A stretch of 20,000 nucleotides of DNA from Neoscytalidium dimidiatum (GCA_037367355.1 JAVSCG010000026.1:1-20000); one strand, 5' to 3'. Shown: positions 1-11,103, numbered from the stretch's first letter. Translations and numbers: made by a program. The notes: a model not told the origin generated them from the sequence alone.

Positions 1-599
1 AAAGTAGAAAGGATTAACCGTTTTAAGGTTATACGGCTTATCTTTTAGAAAGTCTCTAATTTTTTAAACGAGCTTACTTTCGTATTTGTTCTCTCTTTCT
101 AGAAGGCTTCGAATTAGGTATTTTCGGTCTAATTTAGATCTGTAGCGAATCGGAGGTTATTTTCAAGCGAATTTCCGAGTGTGGATCATATTTCTATTTT
201 GGAGTATTAGAGCGGTTTTAAAAACGCCTAGTATTTTCCGTAGAGCTAGATTCTAGAGTATTGTAGCTTTTCGTTTAAAATTCGCTTGGTTATTCCAGTA
301 TAAAACGGAGCCGTAGTCGGAGACGGAGGTAACGCAGGCTAAGTATAACTGCCGTACCGTGTTAGGTTTTAGTCCGTTTTCGATGTTAGCTAGTCTGTTT
401 ATCCTCGAGAGGCTCGAACGAGCTTAGCTTATTCTAATATCGACGTGTTCCTTAAAACTAAGGAGTAGGTCTAAGAAAACTCCTAGATATCGGACTAGAT
501 TCTTAGGCTTTATAACTAAACCCGTAGGTAGTTTTAGAGTAGAATCTCTTGCCGTTTTTTCTTTAGAAAAATGCATTAATTCGGTTTTTTCGAGGTCGA

Positions 600-1230
600 A
601 TTATATAGCATTTTCCGCGCCTAGTTTATAGAGTCTTTCCGCTTCTCTTTCTAATATCTTTATATTTCTTTTCTAGCTTTTCGAGCTTACTATTAAAGAG
701 ATATCGTCGATATAAGATAAGTAGGTAACGGATTTCGTTTAAAATAGATCTCGGATATATATTAGAAATAGTATCGGCGAAATAGGACTTCCTTACGATA
801 TACCCGTTTCTACGTTACTAAATTCTTCTATATTTCTATCGAAACTAAGGCGTAGTTATCGGGAATTTAAGAAAGTTCTAATCCACGCGAGTAGATTAGT
901 CGGAAGCTTTAACTTTCTTAAAATTCCTAGGAGTTGTTCTTACGCGACGTAGTCGTAAGCGCCGCGTACGTCTAGAAATAGCGTAGATATTTTTAGCTTT
1001 GCCTTTCGGTTTTCCTCTACTAAATTCGTTAGAATAAAGTAGGCGTCTATAGCGGATTTTTTAAGTCTTCCCCCTATTTATATAGGGTAAATTAGGTTTA
1101 TCGTTTCCGCTAGAAAACCGAGGCGTTTAGCTATTACTCGTTTGAGTACTTTTCCTAGGTAATTTAATAGAGAGATAACCCTATAAGTCTTTAGATTCGC
1201 GGGATCCGGCTTATTAGGTTTCTTTAAAAT
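600..1230 (-). pseudogene. LINE ORF2 reverse transcriptase remnant (copy 1)
   Basis: On the minus strand one frame reads through the classical LINE RT blocks: KPNKPDP near 1225, TYRVISLLNYLGKV (1188 downward), LFLDVRGAYDYVA with the motif A Asp at 972-970, a GS(P)ISPILF block near 750-790, and the YIDD catalytic box at 714-703. The stop before the GSPISP block stands where the family has Gln (CAA to TAA), a typical RIP change. The motif A and YIDD aspartates survive. The copy at 12068-12400 carries the same blocks with more RIP changes. The enzyme would have performed target-primed reverse transcription; this copy cannot make a full protein. Confidence 0.85.
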
Positions 1231-2279
1231 TGCCCCCGTTACTTATCTCCAGCACTTTAGATAGTAGCTATATTTAAAGAGGTTCAAATAGATAAAATAG
1301 AAGGCTTTCGGAGATACGTTATAGGCCTAAATAATAATTTATTAGGATATTAAATTAGGTCCGGCGTAGTTCCTTTATTAGGTTCAACACGTGTTCGAGC
1401 TCTTTTATCTAGAATTGGCTATTCCCAGCTTGGATCTAGCTGGTAATTTATCTAGTTATTTTCGATTCGTATGTTAGAGGAGAAATAACGTTTCTTTTTA
1501 GCAAGCTTTTCCCCTTCCAGCTATCTTATAGTGAGGTCGCTTTTACCGAATCAGAGGATTCGTTCTATCGGACGGTATTTTATATAGGCTATTACTTTAA
1601 AGATGGTTTTAGGGGTATTTTTACTTAGAAACGAATTCTTAGTAGTCCCGTTTAGCTTTATAAATAGAGGAGAAGTATTCGTTTTCAGTTTTGTCTTACT
1701 TATTTACGAGCCTCGTAAGCGTCGTATAAGCCGCGTTTATCGTTTGGTTCCCGGGCCTCCGTTAAGGTAGAATTCTACTAGGGTTTAGTTTTAGCTAGCG
1801 GGGTAGTTTTTAGAATAGCTTAGTCCGCGCACCAGATAAGGTTAGTTAGGATTCTCCTAGTTTTTCTAAGAGTAAGACTTCTATCGAACGGTCTTTAGAA
1901 TCTCTAGGCTAAGATCTTTATTCTCTTCTTCTAGAATAGCTAGCTAAAGGTAGCTTTTCTATAAAGTTCGAGGCTTTTTCTTTAAAGATCTTAGAGAATT
2001 TATCCTAGTTCGCCTTCTTATAATTAAATCTAATTTGCTTAGATTTCTCCTAGTTTATTCGTTTATTTAATTAGATTTAAAATAAAATAGGGAAGTAGTC
2101 AAACCGATAGATTCGGTATTTGCTAGTCCGTTATTTTATTCGTTAGCCCTGCCAATGAAATGCTAGATCTATTACCGTAGGTCTATCTATTCGGCCGGTA
2201 GAAGGCACTTTTCCCGGCATATTTAGTAGGTCTAGGTTATTAGATTTAATCTAATTAATTAGGCGGAGGCCCTGCTCGA

Positions 2280-2720
2280 AAGAGGGGACCTTGGGTCCCA
2301 CCATGGTGAATGTTAAAGTCCCCGGCTATAATACTAGGGAATTCTAGCTATTAGTAGCCTAGAATACGTTCTAGCGTATAGGGGGAATTATCGTTTCCTT
2401 ATTCCTTTTAGTTATATAAATTAAAGAGGTAGAATTAGCTATTTTCCTCTATTATTTTTAGAACTATTAGGTCGGGGGATTTAGTTACCGCGGAGTTATA
2501 GTTAATATCTATTCCCGTTAGATAACGGGATATATATACTAACGTACGCGGTCTTTCCGTTAGAGAATAATCCGGTAGAATTTAAACGAATGTAGGGTAG
2601 TTAACCAACCGCCTTTCTCTAGGATTTTCGGGGTTTATTAGCCATAGTTCTTATATAAGAATTAGGCTAATTTTAAGATCGATTGCTTTAGATAGAAGGC
2701 TCTCCGTAGCTAGAGCGTTT
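2280..2720 (-). pseudogene. LINE ORF2 endonuclease (APE-type) domain remnant
   Basis: Minus-strand translation shows two landmarks of the apurinic-like LINE endonuclease in one frame: a strand ending in ILI-stop-ELW near 2660-2645, equivalent to the family's LIQEPW with its metal-binding Glu, and AGDFNIHHGG near 2325-2296, equivalent to the GDFN motif. Both have codon ends congruent to 1 modulo 3, so the domain is still one frame, broken only by stops of RIP type. This enzyme nicks target DNA to prime reverse transcription. The RT downstream is in a different frame (972 and 714 are congruent to 0), so at least one frameshift lies between 2320 and 1188. The domain is dead because of the stops. 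Confidence 0.7.
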
Positions 2721-3395
2721 CTATTTAAATTTACTTAAAATACCCTTAGTTTATCTATAGATAAAGTTAGTTAATTGAATTAGGTAGTACTAGACTGCAT
2801 ACCTTTAGAGGCTTTACAGCCTATAAATTTACACTTATACTCCGTAAGGCCTTTTATAGATTTCAGATATAGGAGTCCTTATATATTTAGCCGTTTCAGA
2901 TCCGCTTTTAAGGTAGTTACTGATTAAATTCCTTAGGAATTACCCGCTTTCTACCTTATAGCTTATTCGTATATAAAAAGGCGGCTATTAATAGCCTTTT
3001 CTATTCCTTTCGGTACGGAACGAGACTATAACGGATCCCGCGATTGGTTTTCTTTTCTTGAGGTGGCCTAGTAGGGCTTACCGATAGAGAAAGACCTACG
3101 TTAGGTCTCTATTTCCTCCTTAATAAAGGAGTCGATTAGAATATCCTTAGTCTCCCGCGTAGACTACAGTAGATAATAACTTATACTAGGCCTCGACTAG
3201 TTTCTGTTAGAATTGAAGGACTTTCCTAATAATATTCTCTTTTTCTAAGAGAAATTAGCTAGTATAGCCTTCGGTGCCTGTAATTAGGATATTTCCTTTA
3301 AACGAAAGGGAAGTTCCTTAGATAACGGGTTTATTTACGAAACCGGCTCCCGCGAACGCGAGGTTTAGCTTTTATTGGAGTCGGATTCCATTAAA

Positions 3396-3932
3396 TTAGT
3401 CTCGTACGCCGTCGAAGACGGTAATTTGTCTATCTTTTATAGACGTTAGTTTTTCGAGCTTCGTTATTGTTTTTTTAGTTAGTTTTTTATACGATACGGT
3501 TATAAAACCGTCGTTTAGAACTAAACCTACCGCTACCAAGGCGTAGGAGGTAGGTTTTTTTACCGGGGTTGGTTGTTTAGGCTGGGGTTTTCCCGTCGTA
3601 GCTACGGAGGTAGCTCCGAGATTCCTCGTTTTATTCGAAAGCGTACGGGATACGTTCTCGAGGGCGCGGATTTCGGTTGCGATAATTAACTTAGTAAAGT
3701 CGATTTTTCCTTTCGCCGTATATTTGCGGAAGACGGTAAGGAGTTTACTAAGGTTATTTACCTTAGACCGGTCTTCTTCGAGGTCGATCGCCTTAATAAG
3801 GCAATCGAACGCGGCTTCGATATATTCCGTAGAGGACTTTAGTTTCGATCCCGGTATATACCGGCTCTTTCTCGGGTAGTATTCGAACGGATTAGTGCCC
3901 GTAGTTATCGGCAGAAGGAAAGTCTTTTTCTA
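3396..3932 (-). pseudogene. LINE ORF1 (gag-like) remnant
   Basis: A stop-free minus-strand stretch of 177 codons (3929 to 3399) lies between a TAG at 3932-3930 and a TAA at 3398-3396. It is the longest open stretch in the RIP-mutated 13.8 kb. The translation is rich in Lys, Thr, Leu and Ser, with a helical, charged first half and a Pro/Lys/Thr-rich second half, as in nucleic-acid-binding ORF1 proteins of LINEs. No zinc knuckle is visible within it. The upstream TAG is a likely RIP product of CAG. Coding character continues upstream to about 4000-4150 in a neighbouring frame, so one frameshift is likely near 3900. The ORF1 function is inferred from position 5' of the endonuclease, not from a recognised domain. 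Confidence 0.5.
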
Positions 3933-4980
3933 GCGTCGGCGAGGTTTCTACCGCTACCGTACCTTCGGTCTTCGGTAGCGGTATTACTTCGTCGTTTTAT
4001 CTCGATATCTTCGATACTACTCGATCCCGTAGTATTCGAAGATTCGATAACTACCGCGTAGTCGATAGTCGAATTGTAGTCGAGGCGAGAGGGTCCGGAG
4101 AATCCGGAGGGTCCGGGGGCGGATATTCTTAGTTTTCTATACTCTTTCTAGAAAGGAAATAGTAGAAATAGGAAATTAGACTAGAAAGAAATCGCCGGCT
4201 TTAGTTTCGTCTAAACTAAGCCGTAAATAAACGAATTTCGGGCGAGCGCGGGGAATTTTTTTCGTTACTTTCTCTTAAGAAGTAACGAAGCGTTTTCGGG
4301 GCTATTCGGTTAAGCTTTTCGCTTATTTTCGGTTATTCTTAGCGAGGTAGAGGTAGTAAAACTCCTACGTACGGCCGCGGAAAAGGGGCGGGACGGAGAA
4401 GAGGAGAAAGCGCTTCTTCGCCTTAGATTTAGGTACGTAAACGCGCTCTAAATCTCGTATAACTTCGTACGGAGGTACGCGTAGGTATTTTCGGTAGATT
4501 CCAAACTTTTTACGTCTTTTCGAGTCGATTTGGGATTTTAGTAGGGATGCGGAGGTCGAGGAAGTCGATTTAGCCTAATGAGGTCTCTTTTCTACGCGAT
4601 AACGCAGTAGCGCGTATAGCTACGAAGCTAAGATTCGAGAATCTAGCTAAGGGAATCGAGAGCTTTCGATAGATACCGGTCTTAGCGCTTTTTCTTAAGG
4701 TCGAATTTAGAGGTGTGGACGTATACTATATAATAGCGAGTATTAATTAAATTTTATTAACTAAACTCTAGTTAAACGCCTTACTATTATATATACGTTT
4801 AAAAAGACCTATAAACTATAAATATACTTCTTTAATAATAATTTTATAAAGATTTAAGATTTATATTTATTATTAATTATTACTACTAACTTCTAGAGCG
4901 TTACGCGTATAATAGATTTCTAATACTTTTAAAGCGCCTTCTTTATAAATTACGATCTAGTCTTAAAGTAGAATTAGCTA

Positions 4981-5200
4981 ATAGAAATAGACTCTATAAT
5001 CTCTTTCTATATTAGAAAGTTTATATAGAGTACTATTAACGTATCGTATCTTATTATTATATTAACCTAATAGTTTATTATAATTATTAAGCGGAGTAAA
5101 ATAGTATACGCTTTTTATCTTCTAGAGTACGTACTATAACTAGTAGTATCTACTTTCTAAAAGCTAAGTTAGCTACTAGCTAGTATATCTCTAGAAGAAG
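4981..5200 (+). pseudogene. possible aspartic protease remnant of the RIPed gypsy element
   Basis: In the same frame as the downstream RT (frame 1), codons from 4981 read IEIDS (Asp at 4990-4992), followed by SFYIRKFI, a layout that resembles the D-S/T-G-A plus FI strand of retroviral-type aspartic proteases, at the expected distance before the RT. The Gly after DS is not present, and the rest of the domain is too decayed to recognise. Treat as a hint only. Confidence 0.25.
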
Positions 5201-5459
5201 AAGAGAAAAAAGTCTAGATAAAAGAAAATCTAAATTCTAACTAGCTTATAGAATCTAAGTAGAGAAAAATATAGAAGACTAAACGCCGTCTAGTCGTTGT
5301 TTATACGCTTTATTTTAAAGTAGACTAGCTACTAAATATAATTCTATAGCTAGTAGTAAGTTTTATTAAGAAGAATAAGCTTTTAACCTTCTATTAAAAG
5401 AATAAAAATATCTTTTTAAACGAGTAGAATCTAATACTAGTATTATACTTCTAATATAA

Positions 5460-6660
5460 TTATACTATTAAATTAAAAGCTAATAAGACGCCGTTCTAAC
5501 TTTTAATCTATAATCTTTTTTAAAAGAAGTTATAGATTCTCTATAAATATATTAATAGAGCCCTTATAAAAGAATAGATTCGACTAAGTAAGTCGCCTAT
5601 AAGCGTATTTATACTCTTTGTATCTAAGGCGGACGATACTATATATCTTTATATTAACTTTCGCGGTTTAAACTATATTATAATTAAAAACTAATATCTA
5701 TTACTACTTATTAATATACTTCTAAACTAGTTAAATAGAATAAAAGTATTTACTAAGCTAGATCTACGCGACGCGTACTACTATATTTATATCTAAGAAG
5801 ACGATAAGTAAAAAATAATCTTTAAAATACGTTTTAGTTTATATAAATATAATATTATATTATTTAAACTTATAAACGCGCTAGTAATCTTCTAGTATTA
5901 TATTTACGCGGTACTAGAGCTATTAGTAGATAGAATTTATATTATCTATCTAAATAATATTCTAATTTACTTCTCTAATAAACGCTAGTATATCGCGAAT
6001 ATAAAGTAGATTCTTACTAAACTTTATAAATAGAAGCTCTACTATAAGCTCTTTAAGTATATTTTTTATATAACGTAAATAGAATTTCTAGAGTTTCTTA
6101 TTACTTTTTAGAGAGTAGTTATAGACTCTAAATAGATTTAAATAGTCTAAGAATAGTTTAAGCTAATCTATTTTTATAACGTTTAAGTATTTTTTAGCTT
6201 TACTAACTTCTATAGAAGATTTATTTAAGGCTATTTAGAGATTACGCGGCCTCTATACCGCCTATTAAAAGAAGCCGTAGCGTAATTTTTAAGCTCTTTA
6301 TAGAAGAGACCTCGAAAGAAATCTACGCGATAGTATCGCCCGTAATAGTAGCTAGAGAAGATATAATAGACGTTCTATCGTCTATATAACGCGTTTTTAT
6401 AACTATCTCTTCTTTACTATTATAATTCTTTACTACTACTAGTATTTATTATAAATATATTAAATATAGCGTACGCTAGTATTCTTTTATAGCTATACTA
6501 GACGTAGAATAGATAGATTTATTAGCTTTTAATAGCGTACTATAGTTAAAAGTTTATAAGAGTAAAGCTTAACTATAATATATACGATAAGAAACTACTA
6601 GCGATAGTATAGTATTTTAAGAAATAGCGCTACTATCTCGCTTATATAACGTAGATAACT
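5460..6660 (+). pseudogene. Ty3/gypsy reverse transcriptase-RNase H remnant (RIPed)
   Basis: Frame 1 keeps the gypsy RT blocks without frameshift: IKLKANKTP (5470s), SKSPISVFILFVSKAD, LYINFRGLN (family: CVDYRGLN), then FTKLDLRDAYY with the motif A Asp at 5761-5763. The catalytic YLDD box reads YLNN at 5947-5958: both Asp codons carry G-to-A changes. The connection/RNase H part follows with FTNFYRRFI at about 6199 and LNYNIYDKKLLAIV from 6568. Stops occur at TAA/TAG in Gln or Trp positions. The continuous frame over 1.2 kb, despite saturated point mutation, shows decay by base substitution and not by indels. Confidence 0.85.
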
Positions 6661-7379
6661 CGCGTCTTATTAGATTATAATAACCTTCGCTATTTTATAA
6701 CTATTAAAGCGCTATTTTCGCGCTAGATACGCTACGCTAAAGAGCTTACTAAGTTTAATTTCTAAATTAAATATAAGCTAGATAAGATAAATTCTATAAA
6801 TCCTTTTTTAAGACGTTTAGATTACGTTAATAGCTTTAAAGATAATATTAAGAGAGTATATTTTAAAGCTATACTATCTATATTATAGTAAAAGTTATAA
6901 ATAAAAAAGTTTAAAGAGACTTCTAGCGCTATTACGCTAGTAGAAGTATTAAAGCTTAGATTACGCTCTCTTAATAAAAAACTAGCTACTTCTCTTAAAA
7001 CTCGATTAACTAAGAATATTCCGGCCGTATTTAGCCGCTAAGTTAATAATAGTAACTTTTCTATATTTAATATTACTAGCGTTATAATAGTATTTACTAG
7101 CGTAGGCTTAATATAAAGTCTTATACTATAACGAGATATAGTAATAGCTACGCTTACTAAAATAGCGTATATTAAGCTTCTAATATTCTTCTTAAGCTAA
7201 TTTAAGTAGTCTAGACGTAAAATCTATTCTATAAAGCTATTTAGAAAGCGTTAAAAGAATACTAGAGAGCTAAATTAATAGATTTCTATCTTAATAAGAA
7301 AGATATTTTATAATAAAATAAGCGAGTTATTATCTCTAACTACGCGCCTCTAAAGAAAAAGATTCTTCTATAGAATTAT

Positions 7380-7900
7380 AATAACTAGCTAGCGGAATAC
7401 TATAGTATTAACTATATAGAGGAGGTTATTTATAGAAAATACGACTAAGCTAACCTTTATAGAGATATTCGCTCGTATATCTAATTATATAACGTATACT
7501 AAAGATATAAGAGCCGATAATATAAACTATATAATAAACTTTAGCTCTTATCTATCTTTAGAAAAGCCTAGTATTATTACTTAATAGATTTTATTATAAA
7601 TCTATCTAAGTTAGTTAACTTCTATAGTAATATCTATAATATAATACTAGTAGTAATAAACTACTTTACTAAATACGTCTACTATCTTTCTATTTATAAG
7701 ATAATTAATATAACTATACTAAAAGAACTTCTAAAGTACTATATTTTTTTATAAGCTAAGATACTAGATAATATTATATTAGATAGAAAAAACGTCTTTA
7801 CTAGTAAATATTAATAGATCTTTTACTTCTATCTAGCTATTAGACGTAAGATAAGTATCGTCTTCTACTTATAAATAAATAGATAAATAGAACGTTAAAA
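7380..7900 (+). pseudogene. Ty3/gypsy integrase remnant (RIPed)
   Basis: Frame 3 retains the integrase plan. The zinc-binding region has its CX2C pair changed to YNVY at 7488-7499, as expected from TGY to TAY changes. The catalytic core shows Asp at 7587-7589 (IDFIINL), Asp at 7782-7784 (IILDRKNVF) and Glu at 7890-7892, giving exactly 35 residues between the second Asp and the Glu (D,D35E). The QTDGQTE-like motif before the Glu reads with stops and G-to-A changes. The frame differs from that of RT-RH, so one net indel lies between about 6600 and 7500. The enzyme would have inserted the cDNA into the genome. Confidence 0.8.
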
Positions 7901-8534
7901 CTAAGAGCTTAAGTTATATTTAAGAATTTTTATCTACTAAAAGTAGTTTAACTAAGTCTATCTACTATCTAGCGCTTTATTTATATATAATAGTAAGATA
8001 TATTTAGCGACGAAAATATCTTCTATTAAGCTTATTCTAGAAATACCGCTAAACTTCTCTAATAGTATTTTAGAATAAAACGTAATAAAGAAGAAAAATA
8101 GTAGTAAAAGCTTTAATAACCCTACGTTAAGAGCGATAGCCGCCTAAAGCTATATTTACTATCTATAAGAAATCCGCGTAAAAGCGATAGACGCCCTATA
8201 TCTTATTTAAGAGATCTAGATAAAATACTATAATCGCTATTAGCTAGCGAAGTAATTTATAGTTAATAATAAAATTCTACTCTTAGCCTATAATATTTGT
8301 ATAAAGCAACTCTATAAGAAACTTAACTTTAAGTACTTTAGACTATTTCGCGTTCTAGAACGTATTAGAAAAGTAGTCTATAAGCTAGACCTCTTAATAG
8401 TTATATCGCGGCTCTATCTAGTCTTCTATATATCTCTACTTAAAGAATACTCTATTTAACTAAAATTCTAGCCTCTAATAGTAGAAGAGCTAGAAGACGA
8501 TAAATAGTAAGAGATAAAAGCGATCGTAGTCTAC

Positions 8535-8913
8535 TACTAAAGAGTTAATAGCGCGTAGTATCTTATTAAATAGAAAGACTAGCTAGCTAAGTATAATAAA
8601 TAGAAGATTAAGAGTAAATTTAATAATTACTAAAAGTTATTATAGGCGTATAAGAAGCGATATTTAAACGCGAGAATAATATAGCCTTCGCGTAAGCGAG
8701 TAAGATTACTAATAAACGAAACTAATCTTCTAACTAAACTAATAAAAAAAGATAGTATAGCGAAAGAACCCTCTAAAAAGGCTTAGAGCGGCCTCTTAGC
8801 GCGAGAAATAAGCGTAGAGTAAAGTAAATCTAAGAAATAGAACTTCGGCGGTAGAAAGAGCTAGTAGAAAGCTAATAAGATAGCGAAATAATAGAGAAAT
8901 ATTATTAGTTATT
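8535..8913 (+). pseudogene. chromodomain and C-terminal tail of RIPed gypsy pol
   Basis: Frame 3 reads YLIK-stop-KD followed by two Leu/Ala residues and KYNK-stop-K between about 8559 and 8610. This matches the chromodomain core YLVKWKGW...YNTWE with Trp codons turned to TAG. Downstream the frame remains mostly open and becomes Lys/Arg/Pro/Ser-rich to a terminal TAA at about 8913, as in tails of chromoviral integrases. Chromodomains of these elements bind modified histones and steer integration to heterochromatin (family knowledge). Confidence 0.65.
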
Positions 8914-9100
8914 AAAAAACTCTTTTATTCTTTATATTTTTTATATTAGTATAGGCGATATTCTAGCGCTAAATAGAGATCGTAATAGTTAATTTTAATA
9001 ATATATTAAGTATAGAGTAATCTTAAATAAAGTTATTTATTAATTACTATTAGATAAATACTAGAAAAATAAGTAGAACTTTTATAAGAATATAACTAAA

Positions 9101-9122
9101 AGAAAAAAAAAAGAGAAGAGAA
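9101..9122 (+). other. candidate polypurine tract of the RIPed gypsy element
   Basis: Twenty-two consecutive purines (an A-run with GAGAAGAG at its end) lie about 190 bases after the pol tail, the place where plus-strand priming occurs in LTR elements. The DNA that follows begins TCTATAATAC, compatible with a RIP-altered TG start (TG to TA), but no second LTR copy is available for comparison. Confidence 0.35.
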
Positions 9123-9812
9123 TCTATAATACTAAATACTATAACCCGCTATAAAAATATAGTTAAGAAGTAAGGTAATTCTAATCTATAATAATAAATA
9201 AAAAAAATATCTCTATACTATATTTCTATACTATATCTAGTATAATATCTAAAATATTTTAGATAATAGAAAAGACGCTAGCTAATCTAAATACTTCTTT
9301 TTAAAGTTATAATTAACTATTAAATTATTAATAATACGCTAACTAACTAAACTATAATTCTTCTATAAAATACTATAGATTAGTATAAGCTATCTATAAG
9401 TATATTAAGAGTATTTTATTTAATATTAGACGAGGTTAAGCTATTAGCTTATAATCTAGTTATAGAAGTATATTACTACGCTACTCTCGCTCTAAATCTA
9501 ATTAGCTATTATATAAGACTAAAATATATAGGCGCTATAAATCTTCTAGATATACGCTAGTACGCTACTAACGTCTTAACTAGCGCGGAAAATATTATCG
9601 TCTACTAGCTAGACGCTAAAAAAGACGTAGTTATAAATAAAGAAGAATATATTTAACGTCTAATAGAACTAGAAAAGAATTTAAAAAAAAAGAGAATTCT
9701 TAAATTAGCTAACAAACTTAAATAACCTAATAGTAAGTATTATATATCTTATTATAACTCTTACTATAGTAAACGTAGTAGAAGTACTTTAAAAGTATTC
9801 TATAATTATATA

Positions 9813-9841
9813 TAATAAATAGATATTTTATCTATTTATTA
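9813..9841. repeat. perfect 13-bp inverted repeat with 3-base loop
   Basis: TAATAAATAGATA (9813-9825) is followed by TTT and its exact reverse complement (9829-9841). In DNA this AT-rich such a hairpin may be accidental; no role is claimed. Confidence 0.4.
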
Positions 9842-10129
9842 ATAGTCTTACTAGCTTTCTTAGTATTATTTTACTACTATAGATAATATATATAGGCGGA
9901 CGTATATAAATTAGACTAAAAGACGAGATTTAGCGAGTTAGTAAGGTTAAAAACCCGCTATAAGATAGACTTACTATTAAAATAGTTAATATAAGTCTAG
10001 CTAGACTCTAATACTAAGCTAGTTAGTAGAATAGTCTAGTAGAGATTTTTAACCTCCGTCTCTATCTTAATAGAAGATAGAATATTACTATTAAAGAACT
10101 ATAAGCCTAAAGAAGATAATAATAAACCG

Positions 10130-10960
10130 CTAATATCTAAAGTATTTCTAGAATACTTTATACTCGCTAAATCTTTAATACTCGCGGCTATCTTATCTTT
10201 AGCTAGCTTATACTAAGACGCGTATATCTTTTTCTCCTTCTTCTTTTTATTTTTATCCCCCTCGTTACTACAATACTCGTTCTCCTTATTATCTAAAATA
10301 TTAATAGAAGTAGAGAAAACTATAAACTTAAGGCGGGTTAACTAACGTTTTAGTATAAGAGTAAAAGAGTTAAACGTAGATACTAAAGAGAAGATATTAA
10401 AGCTAAAGTAAGTTCTTACTAAAAAAGGCGAAGAGAGATCGCTAAAAAAGAACTACTACTTTAGTAGTAATCTACTTAGCTTAGATATTATAGACTTTAA
10501 AGCCTAGAATAAACTATTAGTAAGATACTAACTAGAAGGAGTTAGCATTAGTCTAGTATAACTAAATAGAGAGATATTAAATATCTAAAAAGAACGCTAT
10601 AAATTAGCTAGCTTATTAATTTTAATCTTACTATAGTAAGTTAGACTAGAGAAATATTAATATTTATTTAAGCTATTACTTTAGTAGAGTTAACGTTTAA
10701 GACGCTAACTTAATAACTAGATAGTATATTTCTAGAGCTACTAACGTAGAAGAAAGAGCGATTAGAGAAGCGACTATAAGATATCGTAAAAGTAGAGAAG
10801 ATTAAAAAAGAGAAGATTAAAGAAAGATAAATAAGAATAGAGAAGATTAAAATTAATTTAGAAAAAGCTATAGAAGTTAAAAGAGTAGTAGTAAAGAGAG
10901 TAAAGAAAAAAAATATACTTTTATTAAATAACGCTTTTAAGAATTCTTTAAGGTAGCTCT
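10130..10960 (+). pseudogene. degenerate Lys/Arg/Gln-rich coding frame, function unknown
   Basis: One plus-strand frame (for example AAA GGC GAA at about 10425) stays largely open from about 10130 to 10560. It then becomes a long hydrophilic stretch with alternating stops and Lys/Arg (RRLKKRRLKK type) up to about 10960. Stops in positions where Gln (CAA, CAG) or Trp would fit are expected from RIP of a Gln-rich basic helix or coiled coil, as is common at the ends of fungal transposases or gag proteins. The minus strand is also stop-poor over 9980-10560, so the coding strand is not certain. I do not recognise the family. Confidence 0.3.
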
Positions 10961-11039
10961 AATATATTACTAGCGGCGAATATATATAATATTAAAGCGA
11001 AACTAGCGTACGCGGCTTTCTTCTTATATAGATCTATAG

Positions 11040-11103
11040 CGAGGCCGCTACGTAGCTATAGACTCTATATATATAGAGTCTATCTATAGCTATATAGCGG
11101 TCT
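11040..11103. repeat. imperfect inverted repeat with 20-bp perfect core
   Basis: A perfect palindrome GACTCTATATATATAGAGTC occupies 11061-11080. Outside it the arms continue after a 4-base insertion on the right: GCCGCTACGTAGCTATA on the left matches the reverse complement of TATAGCTATATAGCGGTC on the right, with differences of the C/T and G/A type. The structure would form a long cruciform or hairpin. It could be a transposon terminus pair or the remnant of a small foldback element. Confidence 0.6.

Larger units (their letters stand above)
1..4706 (-). mobile_element. LINE (Tad-like non-LTR retrotransposon), copy 1, RIP-mutated, 3' end beyond window
   Basis: Read on the minus strand, this stretch carries, 5' to 3', an ORF1-like open stretch (3929-3399), an APE-type endonuclease (about 2720-2280) and a LINE reverse transcriptase (about 1230-600). 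Its RT part is the reverse complement of 12008-13093: the positions of the two copies sum to about 13094, so the left edge of the window falls before the RNase H domain seen in copy 2. The 5' boundary near 4706 is placed where LINE-like base composition gives way to more AT-rich, more heavily RIPed DNA; it is approximate. RIP is moderate: some CpA and TpG remain (for example around 2300 and 550), unlike the DNA to its right. Family assignment to the Tad group rests on the fungal setting and the domain set, and is inference. Confidence 0.8.
4707..9124 (+). mobile_element. Ty3/gypsy chromovirus remnant, heavily RIP-mutated, 5' part missing
   Basis: The plus strand holds RT-RNase H in frame 1 (about 5460-6660) and integrase plus chromodomain in frame 3 (about 7380-8910), in the order RT-RH-IN-chromodomain typical of Ty3/gypsy chromoviruses. 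A gag region and 5' LTR are not found; the LINE at 1-4706 abuts the left end, so they may lie left of the window if the LINE inserted here, or be deleted. The purine tract at 9101-9122 could mark the start of a 3' LTR, but no matching LTR pair is visible. CpA and TpG are practically absent, so RIP saturation is much stronger than in the LINE to the left. Confidence 0.75.

Noticed and set aside
4712..4900. Possible LTR start TGTGGACGTATA at the left end of the RIPed gypsy element
   Set aside because: A 9-base match (GGACGTATA) recurs near 9898, but the flanking bases do not agree and no longer direct repeat could be seen, so no LTR pair is claimed.
9995..10006. Short palindrome GTCTAGCTAGAC
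   Set aside because: TCTAG and CTAG repeats are frequent throughout the RIPed DNA, so a 12-bp palindrome of these letters is expected by chance.
9980..10560. Stop-poor minus-strand frame with a Lys-rich segment
   Set aside because: The plus strand is equally open in this interval and carries the clearer basic tail downstream. The minus frame is probably its complement, and no domain was recognised on either strand.
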